DNA of 15,115 nt from Gammaproteobacteria bacterium (GCA_013152045.1 JAADGZ010000028.1:1-15115), one strand, 5' to 3'; positions 1 to 6,818 are shown, counted from the first letter of the stretch. Numbers and translations: made by a program. The notes: generated by a model not told the origin, from the letters alone.

Positions 1-500
1 TTTATTTTTTGTTCGATCAAACCATCGCATCTTACCCAGTCGCGTAGCGTTCTCGTGGAGACGACTGTACGCAGATTGATTCCGCCAAAGTAATGATGTT
101 TGTATACATCGATGATGCCTTGTATTGATATGACAGTAGGATAGTTGATATATCGCCTTGCCGTCAGCAACCCTTCAAAGTACTCGGTTCCATGAATGTG
201 AATGATATCGGGTTGAAACTCATCGACCACCTTTTTATAAGCATCGATTAGAGCTGGGTTGAGTTCTGAACCTTGCAAGGATTTTTTTCTGCACGGGATT
301 ACGTAGTAACGGATGCCTTTGATGTTGAGTTCTTTTTGTGATGAGACATCCAGTGGTGTGGCTATAGCCAATTCAAGGTTTTCCTGATTCACGAGCGCAT
401 CAGCCAGGGCCGGCATCCAGCCTCCTCGGGGTGATACGGGCCGGTTAAGAGCCGCTGATAAATCGGGCAATACCATGTGAGTGAACCATAAAACCCTCAT
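1..500 (-). CDS. Glycosyltransferase, GT4-like, N-terminal part (cut by window edge)
   Basis: The minus strand is open from an ATG at 498-500 to the left edge, giving 166 codons with no stop. The protein starts MRVLWFTHMVLP, the first beta strand of a GT-B fold. It continues with a Gly-Gly-Trp at residues 26-28 (acceptor-side glycine loop), a strand ending DIIHIHGTEYFEG (about 98-110) and VISIQGI (about 123-129). This order, in which an I-H-x-H-G strand is followed by a second strand ending near Gly, is typical of the N-terminal acceptor domain of GT4 glycosyltransferases. The nucleotide-sugar-binding C-terminal domain lies outside. A GAGG element stands about 10 bases upstream of the ATG; an alternative upstream ATG runs into a stop after three codons. 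It is transcribed divergently from algD across a 770-base gap. Donor and acceptor are unknown. Confidence 0.85.
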   Translation of the reverse strand, partial: MRVLWFTHMVLPDLSAALNRPVSPRGGWMPALADALVNQENLELAIATPLDVSSQKELNIKGIRYYVIPCRKKSLQGSELNPALIDAYKKVVDEFQPDIIHIHGTEYFEGLLTARRYINYPTVISIQGIIDVYKHHYFGGINLRTVVSTRTLRDWVRCDGLIEQKI

Positions 501-800
501 TTACTCATTTCCTCACACTGTTTTGGGTAGCACTATATGTTTTTCGGACGCCATACCATAGCCTGGCGAATAGCGGCCAGTGCAGGTCAGTTTTTGCCTG
601 GCTTCAGCAAACAATCTCATCAGGAAAAACTGGGTCTGCAATCGCAATTGAAAAAAGCATTGAGCTACTGTTCTGGAATCTTGTTGCCGCAAGACTGACT
701 GCCTCAATCACGGCAAGGCCAGACGATGTCACCCAAATGTTTTCTTGCATGCTAGTTATCGGTAGATAAAATGCTCATATTAATTTTGTTAAAAATAATT

Positions 801-814
801 GGCTGTCAACAGCC
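801..814. repeat. Near-perfect palindrome, possible operator
   Basis: GGCTGTCAACAGCC has 6-base arms with only 2 bases between them, so it reads more like a protein-binding dyad than an RNA hairpin. It is directly followed by TATAAATAT, a -10-like element, though no good -35 hexamer sits at the right distance. The function is inferred only from symmetry and position. Confidence 0.4.
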
Positions 815-904
815 TATAAATATGCGCGTAACAGGGCCATTGATAATAGCATGAGCTGTGATGTGTGGAAATTTTAGCAGAAATATCGACACTGATAAGC
901 CATC

Positions 905-920
905 GTTATTTTGTAATAAC
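905..920. repeat. Short inverted repeat (hairpin)
   Basis: GTTATT and AATAAC are exact complements separated by the four bases TTGT. The stem is AT-rich and weak. No T-run follows, so it is not an intrinsic terminator. No function is assigned. Confidence 0.3.
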
Positions 921-992
921 AAGGCATTGCTTCAAAGCACGACATTGATCTAGGTAGATGCTCGGGATTAAGGGCGCGAGCGATAGTGTATT

Positions 993-1033
993 GGTGCTGC
1001 CCTGCCGGCAAGGCTATAGTGACTTATAGCACC
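993..1033. repeat. Nested inverted repeats upstream of algD
   Basis: The outer arms are GGTGCT (993-998) and AGCACC (1028-1033). Inside, GCTATA (1013-1018) and TATAGC (1025-1030) form an exact 6-base stem with a 6-base loop. The right arms share AGC, so the two hairpins are mutually exclusive. This could be an alternative RNA structure in a long leader or overlapping operator half-sites. Chance is possible at this arm length. Confidence 0.35.
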
Positions 1034-1112
1034 AGTTTGTTGATGAAAAGTAAAGACTCTCAGGATTCTGCCAATATACTAGTCAAATCTATCAGTATGG
1101 TGTGAGTTTGTT

Positions 1113-1131
1113 TTAAGGGCCCCTGCCTTAA
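1113..1131. repeat. Hairpin TTAAGG/CCTTAA
   Basis: Exact 6-base arms flank the 7-base loop GCCCCTG. The structure lies about 140 bases before the algD start and is followed at once by a second small stem, GCATA/TATGC (1137-1150). There is no T-run after it. Its role is unknown. Confidence 0.3.
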
Positions 1132-1165
1132 GATAAGCATACTTTTATGCAGAAAGAGAGCAATG

Positions 1166-1193
1166 TTTAGTGGGTCGCGCCAGACTGCATAAT
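1166..1193 (+). promoter_or_regulatory. Possible sigma-70 promoter of algD
   Basis: CATAAT at 1188-1193 matches five of six bases of the -10 consensus. TTTAGT at 1166-1171, with a 16-base spacer, is a poor -35 (three of six). The predicted start near 1200 would leave a leader of about 70 bases. The weak -35 suggests that an activator would be needed if this is real. Confidence 0.25.
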
Positions 1194-1270
1194 GCGGCTG
1201 ATATTTGTTTGCAGGTATCGGGGTGGTTTGTGAAATCAGCGGCCAATACGGTATTAAACGAGGGAAATTC

Positions 1271-2584
1271 ATGAAAATTAGTATCTTTGGTCTGGGTTAT
1301 GTCGGTGCAGTCTCGGCAGGTTGCTTAGCGAAAGAGGGACATACAGTGATTGGCGTAGACCCTTATCAACCCAAGGTCGATCTTATTAACAGCGGCCAAA
1401 CTCCCGTTATCGAGGATGAAATTGGCGCGATAGTTTCTGACGCGGTTAAGTCGGGTGCGCTGCGGGCTACGGTCGATGTTCAGGATGCCGTTAACAATAG
1501 TGATATGTCCTTTATCTGTGTTGGCACACCGAGCTTGTTAAACGGTGGTCTCGATCTTAAATATGTCAGAGGTGTGTGCGAACAAATTGGTGAGGCGATC
1601 AAGCAAAAAGACGGGTTTCACGTTGTCGTCGCGCGCAGCACCATGTTGCCCGGTACGATGAGTGATGTGGTGATACCAACGTTAGAGGAAGCCTCGGGGA
1701 AAAAGGCCGGTATAGGTTTTGGTGTTTGTAATAACCCGGAGTTTCTGCGCGAAGGGACAGCCGTCTACGATTTCTATCATCCACCCAAAACCGTCATTGG
1801 TGAAACCGATGCCAAGAGCGGTGACTTGTTGGCAAGCATCTATGAGAAACTGGATGCGCCATTGATCAAAACTGATGTGCGCACGGCTGAAATGGTCAAG
1901 TACAGTGACAATGTGTGGCATGCATTGAAGGTCGGCTTTGCCAACGAGATCGGTAATATATCGAAAGCAGTTGGCATCGACGGTCATGCAGTCATGGATA
2001 TTTTTTGTCAGGACACCAAGCTCAATCTGTCCCCTTATTACATGAAACCCGGTTTTGCCTTTGGTGGCTCGTGTCTGCCCAAAGATGTGCGGGCTTTGAC
2101 CTACAAGGCCCATAGTCTCGATGTCAATGTGCCTATTCTCGATTCCATTATGATCAGCAATAAATATCAGGTCGAGAAAGGCCTCAATATGATTACCGAG
2201 AAAGGTAATAAACAGATCGGTATTCTCGGCTTTAGCTTCAAGGCAGGAACCGATGATTTGCGCGAAAGCCCGATCGTCGAACTGATAGAGCGGCTATTAG
2301 GTAAGGGATACGATCTGAAACTCTACGATAAAAACGTCAATCTGGCGAAACTGGTCGGCGCCAATCGAGACTACATCATGAACCAGATTCCGCATATCTC
2401 GAAGTTAATGGTGAGCAGTATTGATGACGTGCTGGCGCATGGCAGGACGATAGTGATAGGCAACGGTGACAAGCAGTTTACCAGTGTCCTTGATCGACTA
2501 AAGGACGATCAAGTCATTGTCGATCTTGTTCGCATCACCCAAGACAGGAGCAAGGAAGGTCGCTATGACGGCATATGCTGGTAG
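1271..2584 (+). CDS. algD: GDP-mannose 6-dehydrogenase (AlgD)
   Basis: This 437-residue cytoplasmic enzyme oxidises GDP-D-mannose twice with NAD+ to GDP-D-mannuronate, the committed precursor step of alginate and other mannuronate polymers. Seen: the Rossmann motif GLGYVG (residues 7-12), FICVGTPS (81-88), RST with Thr124, NPEFLRE (Glu157, Glu161), EMVKYSDN (Lys210, Asn214) and GFAFGGSCLPKD with the thiohemiacetal-forming nucleophile Cys268. The numbering coincides with Pseudomonas AlgD, and the protein ends DGICW where that enzyme ends EGICW. These features favour GDP-mannose over the related UDP-glucose dehydrogenases. The ATG at 1271 is chosen because GAGGG lies 6 bases upstream and the homologous N-terminus MKISIFGLGYVG begins there; an open extension back to 1205 adds 22 unrelated residues. 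The 3' end overlaps the next gene by 20 bases, implying translational coupling. Confidence 0.95.
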   Translation: MKISIFGLGYVGAVSAGCLAKEGHTVIGVDPYQPKVDLINSGQTPVIEDEIGAIVSDAVKSGALRATVDVQDAVNNSDMSFICVGTPSLLNGGLDLKYVRGVCEQIGEAIKQKDGFHVVVARSTMLPGTMSDVVIPTLEEASGKKAGIGFGVCNNPEFLREGTAVYDFYHPPKTVIGETDAKSGDLLASIYEKLDAPLIKTDVRTAEMVKYSDNVWHALKVGFANEIGNISKAVGIDGHAVMDIFCQDTKLNLSPYYMKPGFAFGGSCLPKDVRALTYKAHSLDVNVPILDSIMISNKYQVEKGLNMITEKGNKQIGILGFSFKAGTDDLRESPIVELIERLLGKGYDLKLYDKNVNLAKLVGANRDYIMNQIPHISKLMVSSIDDVLAHGRTIVIGNGDKQFTSVLDRLKDDQVIVDLVRITQDRSKEGRYDGICW

Positions 2585-3767
2585 CGCGCGCCGTGTGCTC
2601 ATCATTGTAGAGAACTTACCGTCGCCGTTTGATCGCCGAGTCTGGCAAGAAGCGACTACGCTCATCGAGGCCGGTTACGAAGTGTCGATTATTTGCCCGG
2701 TCGGCAAGGGCTACGAAAAAAAATATGAGTTGATCGATGGCGTGCATATCTACAGACATAGCTTGCCTCTTGAAGCAGAGGGCGCGCTGGGGTATTTACT
2801 GGAATACACAGTGGCCCTATTCTGGCAGTTTACGCTGGCCTGCCGCGTGCTGTTGACACGTGGCTTTGACGTTATTCACGCCTGCAATCCGCCCGATAAT
2901 ATTTTTCTGATAGGCGGTTTTTTCAAACTGTTTGGAAAAAAGTTTTTATTCGACCATCATGATATCAACCCAGAATTGTATGAGGCCAAATTTGGTCGTC
3001 GTGATTTCTTTTATAAAATCATGCTGGCTTGGGAAAAATGGTCGTTTAAAACAGCAAATGTTTCCATTGCCACCAATGAGTCTTACAAGCGTATAGCCAT
3101 AGAGCGCGGCGGTATGAGCGAGCAGCGGGTGTTTGTAGTTCGCAGTGGGCCAAAACTGGATCGTCTCCGAATCATGCCGCCTGTTGAGTCGCTCAAAAAA
3201 GGGAAAAAATTTCTGGTTGGTTATGTTGGGGTCATGGGTGCGCAAGAGGGGATCGATTACCTGTTAAGGGCCGCGCAGCATATCGTTTTTGAAATGGGAC
3301 GCCAGGACGTGCATTTTGGTCTGGTCGGCGGCGGCACTTCACTGGACGAAATGAAAGCCTACGCCGAGCAACTCAAGATATCGCAGTACGTCACTTTCAC
3401 CGGCCGGGTGCCGGACGAAGAAATGCTGCAAATGTTGAACACGGCTGATGTTTGTGTCAACCCGGACGTCGCCAATGAAATGAACGACAAGTCGACCATG
3501 AACAAGATTATGGAGTACATGGCGCTGGGTAAACCCATTGTTCAGTTTGATCTGACCGAGGGAAGATACTCGGCGCAGGAGGCATCATTGTACGCGCTGA
3601 AAAATGATGACAAGGACATGGCAGAAAAAATTGTCGAGCTGCTTGATAACGCCAAGAAAAGAACAGCGATGGGAAAACTGGGAAGAAAACGTGTTGAAGA
3701 TAAACTGTCATGGGAGCATGAGGCACCAAAGCTGTTGCAGGCTTATGACATACTCTTTGACGCATAA
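2565..3767 (+). CDS. Glycosyltransferase family 4 (GT-B fold)
   Basis: This 400-residue protein has two Rossmann-like domains. The N-terminal half carries VLIIVENLPSPFDRRVWQEA (residues 11-30), a signature of a GT4 subgroup common in capsule and EPS loci, then FDVIHACNPPDN (101-112) and FDHHDINPEL (129-138). The C-terminal donor domain has VGYVGVMGAQEGIDYLL (218-234), FGLVGGG (251-257), VTFTGRV (276-282) and NKIMEYMALGKPIV (313-326). Glu317 is the second glutamate of the GT4 EX7E motif; Lys309 occupies the first position, so the pair is not canonical. The ATG at 2565 has GGAAGG 5 bases upstream, inside algD; a TTG at 2517 would add 16 unlikely residues. The 20-base overlap with algD makes GDP-mannuronate a plausible donor, but this is inference. 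GT4 enzymes retain anomeric configuration, so such a linkage would be alpha, unlike alginate. Confidence 0.9.
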   Translation: MTAYAGSARRVLIIVENLPSPFDRRVWQEATTLIEAGYEVSIICPVGKGYEKKYELIDGVHIYRHSLPLEAEGALGYLLEYTVALFWQFTLACRVLLTRGFDVIHACNPPDNIFLIGGFFKLFGKKFLFDHHDINPELYEAKFGRRDFFYKIMLAWEKWSFKTANVSIATNESYKRIAIERGGMSEQRVFVVRSGPKLDRLRIMPPVESLKKGKKFLVGYVGVMGAQEGIDYLLRAAQHIVFEMGRQDVHFGLVGGGTSLDEMKAYAEQLKISQYVTFTGRVPDEEMLQMLNTADVCVNPDVANEMNDKSTMNKIMEYMALGKPIVQFDLTEGRYSAQEASLYALKNDDKDMAEKIVELLDNAKKRTAMGKLGRKRVEDKLSWEHEAPKLLQAYDILFDA

Positions 3768-3772
3768 AGTCA

Positions 3773-3789
3773 GCAGCATTTAATGCTGC
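3773..3789 (+). repeat. Hairpin just after the GT4 stop codon
   Basis: GCAGCAT and ATGCTGC pair exactly around the loop TTA, starting 6 bases after the stop codon. The stem is compact but no T-run follows, so it is not a clear intrinsic terminator. It could protect the 3' end of the algD-GT4 transcript. Confidence 0.4.
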
Positions 3790-3823
3790 GGGATAGCTAT
3801 ATTGTTAAGAGGAATCCGCGCTA

Positions 3824-3877
3824 AGATAGCGATAGCATGGCGCTATCTAAGTACGCATAAGAGCCTTTTCGTTTTTT
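3824..3877 (+). terminator. Possible terminator with displaced T-tract
   Basis: AGATAGCG (3824-3831) and CGCTATCT (3841-3848) form an exact 8-base stem with a 9-base loop. T-rich sequence (CCTTTTCGTTTTTTG) follows only about 16 bases later, ending near 3877. The gap weakens the call as a classic rho-independent terminator. The element lies in the 171-base gap between the algD-GT4 pair and the GT8-like gene, where transcript ending is plausible. Confidence 0.3.
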
Positions 3878-3938
3878 GTTGGTTGTACAAGCAATGATTT
3901 TTTTGCATTTAGGCAAATAGTTTAACTATGGGAATTTT

Positions 3939-4988
3939 ATGGAAAAGATCGAAAACTCTAATTTCGGAATCTATATTCTGACGTATCCCGGTGATTTTCA
4001 TTTATCGACTGCGCTGGTGGAGAGTATTCAATATTTTAACCCCGGGGTTCCTGTTGCGATTATTCCAGGCGAAGGGTTTGATCTTGCTAACCACCCTTTC
4101 AAAGTGCCAGTGATGGATATACCCGATGGTTTCTGGGGTGAAATGGGCTATTCCGATCGCAAGTTTTGGGCATTCCAAGGCCCGTTTGACAAATTTCTAT
4201 ACATTGATGCCGACATGATATGTCTGCGTAATATCTCATCATTGATTAGCGATATATGCGCTTGCGGTGAAGACTTTGTTTTTCTTCAAAGTATTCGTGA
4301 TGATCCAGATTGGAAGAAGATCATTGCCGACAGTGATCATAAGCTGCATCAAGGTTACATGGTTCACTTTCAAACTCAAATTGGCAATCTTCCCATGCTG
4401 GAGCAGTTTGATGCCGACTTTGATCCGTTTCAATCCTATCCAATAAACTCAGGTTTTTTCGCCAGCACTCGAAAGACGTTTAGCGAGCAAGATTTTTATG
4501 AACACCACAAAAAAGAAGAAAAATTTTACAATGATAAGTTGAACAAAGAGTTTTCATGGAAAGATGGCTCAGTGTTTTTTCTTGATCAAGGCAGGTTTAA
4601 TTATTTGATCCAGAAAAAACAGATCACAAAAAAATATTTTCCCCGACTTGATCGTTATGTCTGGGGAGGGACGGAAGAGTATGCCGATGTCGATGCCATA
4701 CTTGAAAAAGGCGGCAAGAATAGTTTTATCCATTGGGCAGGTGTGCCGCGCCCCAGCCCATCTCTGTTTTGCAAAAGCCCCTACTTGGCGTTGTTGGTTG
4801 CTTCATATCCAGGCTTCAAATCAAGTTACGGGTCTTTGCCTGAAATCTTTGGCTATTCGCTATGGAAGCATTTTTATGGTGTTGCAAAGCAACCATTAGG
4901 CTGGAATGTGAAAGAGTTTTCCAAAAAAGATTTTTCACGAATCATAAGGTACCTTCGGCGTTGGGTTGTCAAAATGTTGTTTGGTTAA
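3939..4988 (+). CDS. Glycosyltransferase with GT8-like GT-A fold
   Basis: This 349-residue protein starts with FGIYILTYPGDFHLSTALVESI (residues 9-30), the first strand of a nucleotide-sugar fold. It contains the metal-binding DxD motif in FLYIDADMIC (Asp90, Asp92), PINSGFFAS (168-176), FLDQGRFNYLI (214-224) and FIHWAGVP (His265). The order DxD, NSG, DQ-x-x-x-N and His-x-x-Gly is the GT8 pattern, in which the aspartates and the histidine bind Mn2+ and donor phosphates. Whether it belongs to GT8 proper or a neighbouring family is unsure. The C-terminus (about 328-349) is basic with a short hydrophobic end, compatible with peripheral membrane contact. A weak GGGA lies 5 bases before the ATG. The gene is visibly richer in A/T, Lys and Phe than algD (for example 4500-4640), which may mean a separate origin. 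Donor and acceptor are unknown. Confidence 0.85.
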   Translation: MEKIENSNFGIYILTYPGDFHLSTALVESIQYFNPGVPVAIIPGEGFDLANHPFKVPVMDIPDGFWGEMGYSDRKFWAFQGPFDKFLYIDADMICLRNISSLISDICACGEDFVFLQSIRDDPDWKKIIADSDHKLHQGYMVHFQTQIGNLPMLEQFDADFDPFQSYPINSGFFASTRKTFSEQDFYEHHKKEEKFYNDKLNKEFSWKDGSVFFLDQGRFNYLIQKKQITKKYFPRLDRYVWGGTEEYADVDAILEKGGKNSFIHWAGVPRPSPSLFCKSPYLALLVASYPGFKSSYGSLPEIFGYSLWKHFYGVAKQPLGWNVKEFSKKDFSRIIRYLRRWVVKMLFG

Positions 4989-5160
4989 TAAAACGATCTG
5001 ATGGTTTTAGTTTTGAACACATGCTCTTTTTCGGTGTTTTAATTTCGGGGTGGTTTCAATCGATATTTAAAAACGACAGACTCATGTTTTTGTGATGGTT
5101 CACTTGTTGCTCTAAGAGCGCGGCGCAACCAGGCCGGCAATACATGGTAGCGTGCTGCTT

Positions 5161-5180
5161 ATTACCGAGAATTACCGAAA
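5161..5180. repeat. Two tandem copies of a 10-base unit
   Basis: ATTACCGAGA is followed directly by ATTACCGAAA, nine of ten bases identical. The 10-base period places the copies on the same helix face, as in some paired regulator half-sites. With only two copies, chance or a small slippage duplication is equally possible. Confidence 0.35.
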
Positions 5181-5246
5181 CAATAGAAATTTTTTTACAA
5201 AACCAGTGACGGTCGTAAATGGTAGGGATCATTCTGATTGAATGTC

Positions 5247-5266
5247 ATTCCCGCGCAGGTGGGAAT
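5247..5266. repeat. dRS3-like 20-base inverted repeat
   Basis: ATTCCCGCGCAGGTGGGAAT fits the pattern ATTCCC-N8-GGGAAT that defines dRS3 elements of Neisseria; similar GTCATTCCCGCG...GGGAATCC units are scattered between genes in many proteobacteria. The arms can be extended by a G-T and a C-G pair, leaving the loop GCAG. The flanks TGTC and CCACA also match the wider family form. Only one copy was found in this window. In Neisseria such elements serve as targets for filamentous phage integration; that role here would be speculation. Confidence 0.7.
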
Positions 5267-5343
5267 CCACAACTAATTGGTTTTTCTGATCCGCGCCCGC
5301 GCACGAATGGAAAATAATGAACAAACCAGAGGCCGCACCGGCA

Positions 5344-5373
5344 TTAACAGCCTGTATTTTAAGTTATTTTTAT
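5344..5373 (+). promoter_or_regulatory. Possible galE promoter
   Basis: TTAACA (5344-5349) matches the -35 consensus at five of six bases. TTTTAT (5368-5373) is a four-of-six -10 hexamer after an 18-base spacer, in an AT-rich tract. The predicted start near 5380 leaves a leader of about 30 bases. Other hexamers in this tract could serve as well. Confidence 0.3.
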
Positions 5374-5411
5374 ATCAATAAAATACTGGGTATCTTTCAA
5401 GAGGATTGGAA

Positions 5412-6416
5412 ATGAAGAAAGAGGCAGCAATACTGATTACCGGTGGCGCCGGCTATATTGGTAGTCACGTCGTTAAGCAGTTGGGTGAATCAGGTTTTGG
5501 CAATCTGTTTATTCTCGATAATTTGTCAACAGGCTTTAAGGGCTCGGTTTTATACGGCAAGCTGATTATCGGTGATACAGGGAACAAATCCCTTGTCTCG
5601 GAGATATTAAGGAAAAACAAAATTGAAACAGTATTGCATTTCGCTGCCAAAACAGTGGTGCCGGAGTCGGTGCAGAATCCGCTGGAGTATTACGAGAACA
5701 ATACCTGTTATAGCAGAAACCTGATTGAATGCTGCGTCGAGGCTGGGGTAAGAAATTTCATTTTTTCATCGACAGCGGCTGTATACGGGATGCCCGATAA
5801 AAATCCGGTAACAGAAGAAGGCACTCCGCTAAATCCGATTAACCCATACGGCACCTCAAAACTGATGGCTGAATGGATGCTGCGAGATGCCGGTGCCGCC
5901 AGCCAGCTACGCTATGTCATATTAAGATACTTTAATGTCGCCGGCTGCGATCCTGAAGGGCGTATCGGCCAATCGACTCGCAATGCCACGCTGCTTACCA
6001 AGGTGGCTTGTGAAGCCGCAGTGGGTAAAAGAGACCAAATATCTATTTTCGGAACAGACTACAGCACCAAAGATGGTACGGGTGTGCGCGATTATATTCA
6101 CGTAGAAGATCTTGCGTCAGCACACATCAAGGCAGTGGAGTATTTAAGTCAGGGCGGTGATTCTAATATCTTCAACTGCGGCTATGGCCGAGGCTATAGT
6201 GTTGCCGAGGTGTTGAGTGCCGTTGAAAAAGCATCGGGACATAGTTTGTCCATAACAGAAAAACCGAGAAGAGCCGGTGACCCGCCAGAGTTGACGGCGA
6301 ATGCCGATAAAATAAAACGCATTTTAAACTGGCAGCCCACGTATGATGATTTGGACGTCATAGTTTCCAGTGCGCTGGCCTGGGAGAGGAAGCTCTTTGA
6401 CGAACAACGATCTTAA
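5412..6416 (+). CDS. galE: UDP-glucose 4-epimerase (GalE)
   Basis: This 334-residue, NAD-dependent short-chain (extended SDR) enzyme interconverts UDP-glucose and UDP-galactose in the cytoplasm. Seen: TGGAGYIGSH (residues 10-19) for NAD binding, LDNLSTG (35-41), LHFAAKTVVPESV (75-87), IFSSTAAVYG (117-126) with the catalytic Ser/Thr, NPYGTSK (144-150) with Tyr146 and Lys150 of the YxxxK pair, RYFNVAG (172-178), GTGVRDYIHVEDLA (222-235) and NCGYGRGYSV (255-264). Length and motif order are usual for GalE. Start: ATG at 5412 with AGAGG 7-8 bases upstream; an in-frame TTG at 5406 is less likely. The gene stands alone between two gaps of more than 300 bases. In this context it probably supplies UDP-galactose to the neighbouring glycosyltransferases; activity on N-acetylated sugars cannot be excluded. 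Confidence 0.93.
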   Translation: MKKEAAILITGGAGYIGSHVVKQLGESGFGNLFILDNLSTGFKGSVLYGKLIIGDTGNKSLVSEILRKNKIETVLHFAAKTVVPESVQNPLEYYENNTCYSRNLIECCVEAGVRNFIFSSTAAVYGMPDKNPVTEEGTPLNPINPYGTSKLMAEWMLRDAGAASQLRYVILRYFNVAGCDPEGRIGQSTRNATLLTKVACEAAVGKRDQISIFGTDYSTKDGTGVRDYIHVEDLASAHIKAVEYLSQGGDSNIFNCGYGRGYSVAEVLSAVEKASGHSLSITEKPRRAGDPPELTANADKIKRILNWQPTYDDLDVIVSSALAWERKLFDEQRS

Positions 6417-6738
6417 ACCGTGTTTTAGTAGGAGTGCCAGGCACGGGATAGAGGTGAGTTTGCTCTGTACTGTGTCCAGCATAGAGCCTCCTGAAGCTAG
6501 CTTGTCAGCACCACACCACTTTTGATAGTGGTTGCAATCTTCTCACAGCCTAAGTGGCAGCTTCGATACGGGCCAAGCCCTATAGATAACGTATAAATTT
6601 GCGTGTCAGTTCGCATCTTCTTGAGTAAAGAATTGAGCAAAAAAAACAGTCATTACGAAATGAGAACTTAATCACTAACCCGCTAAAAATGTAGGAGCAG
6701 AATGCAAACCATATTCACTTCACTGCACGGTGACCGAT
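6417..6738. other. Intergenic region upstream of the lipoprotein
   Basis: No conserved gene is visible. The gap contains the 11-base palindrome GTGCCAGGCAC (6434-6444), a stem ACCACT/AGTGGT with a 6-base loop (6515-6532), AT-rich sequence around 6580-6600 with TATAAA at 6592-6597 but no matching -35, and a purine-rich GTAGGAGCAG (6691-6700) that serves a short out-of-frame ORF rather than the lipoprotein. Confidence 0.55.
6515..6532. repeat. Hairpin ACCACT/AGTGGT
   Basis: Exact 6-base arms enclose TTTGAT. It lies about 100 bases after galE. No T-run follows on the plus strand, so an intrinsic terminator is unlikely. An operator or chance are alternatives. Confidence 0.3.
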
Positions 6739-6818
6739 ATGGGTTTACGACTATTCTCTCTAGCGATGATTATTTTGACTTCGATTGTTGTGAGTTCTTG
6801 CGGTGGTGGTGGCGGTAG
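6702..6818 (+). other. Short upstream ORF with strong RBS overlapping the lipoprotein start
   Basis: An ATG at 6702 with GGAG 4 bases upstream opens a 38-codon frame that ends at TAG 6816-6818, out of frame with and extending past the lipoprotein start. It is the only place near the lipoprotein start with a good Shine-Dalgarno. The peptide (beginning MQTIFTSLHGDRYG) has no signal peptide or known motif. It may be a regulatory leader ORF, or a coincidence. Confidence 0.25.

Larger units (their letters stand above)
501..1270. other. Long intergenic region between divergent genes
   Basis: No reading frame here looks like a gene; the small minus-strand frames lack domain-like sequence. The stretch is unusually long for a gap between divergent EPS genes and holds several short inverted repeats: TTGCCG/CGGCAA (684-689 and 711-716), a near-perfect palindrome at 801-814, GTTATT/AATAAC (905-920), a nested pair at 993-1033, TTAAGG/CCTTAA (1113-1131) and GCATA/TATGC (1137-1150). 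It must carry the promoters for both flanking genes. No AlgU-type (GAACTT with TCTGA) or sigma-54-type promoter was found. Confidence 0.7.
4989..5411. other. Intergenic region with repeat elements
   Basis: No gene is supported here. The region contains a weak AT-rich stem just after the GT8-like stop (TAAAAC/GTTTTA), two tandem copies of a 10-base unit (5161-5180), a dRS3-like 20-base inverted repeat (5247-5266), and an AT-rich tract (about 5355-5395) that probably holds the galE promoter. Confidence 0.6.

Noticed and set aside
513..707. 64-codon minus-strand frame just before the left-edge glycosyltransferase
   Set aside because: No domain-like sequence, composition unlike a real protein, and its stop merges with the RBS of the next gene; probably chance.
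747..759. 13-base sequence GCATGCTAGTTAT repeated exactly at 10149-10161, both intergenic
   Set aside because: An exact match of this length is expected about once or twice by chance in a window of this size, and the surroundings do not match.
1205..1270. N-terminal extension of algD
   Set aside because: The extra 22 residues have no counterpart in AlgD, and a good RBS sits directly before the ATG at 1271.
1060..1272. 70-codon minus-strand frame upstream of and touching the algD start
   Set aside because: No recognisable motif and it runs through the leader and RBS of algD on the opposite strand.
1682..2113. 143-codon minus-strand frame inside algD
   Set aside because: Opposite-strand shadow of a strongly conserved gene.
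6664..6669. GAACTT, the -35 box of AlgU/sigma-E promoters, upstream of the lipoprotein gene
   Set aside because: The bases 16-17 positions downstream are AAAAT/AAATG, not TCTGA or TCAAA.
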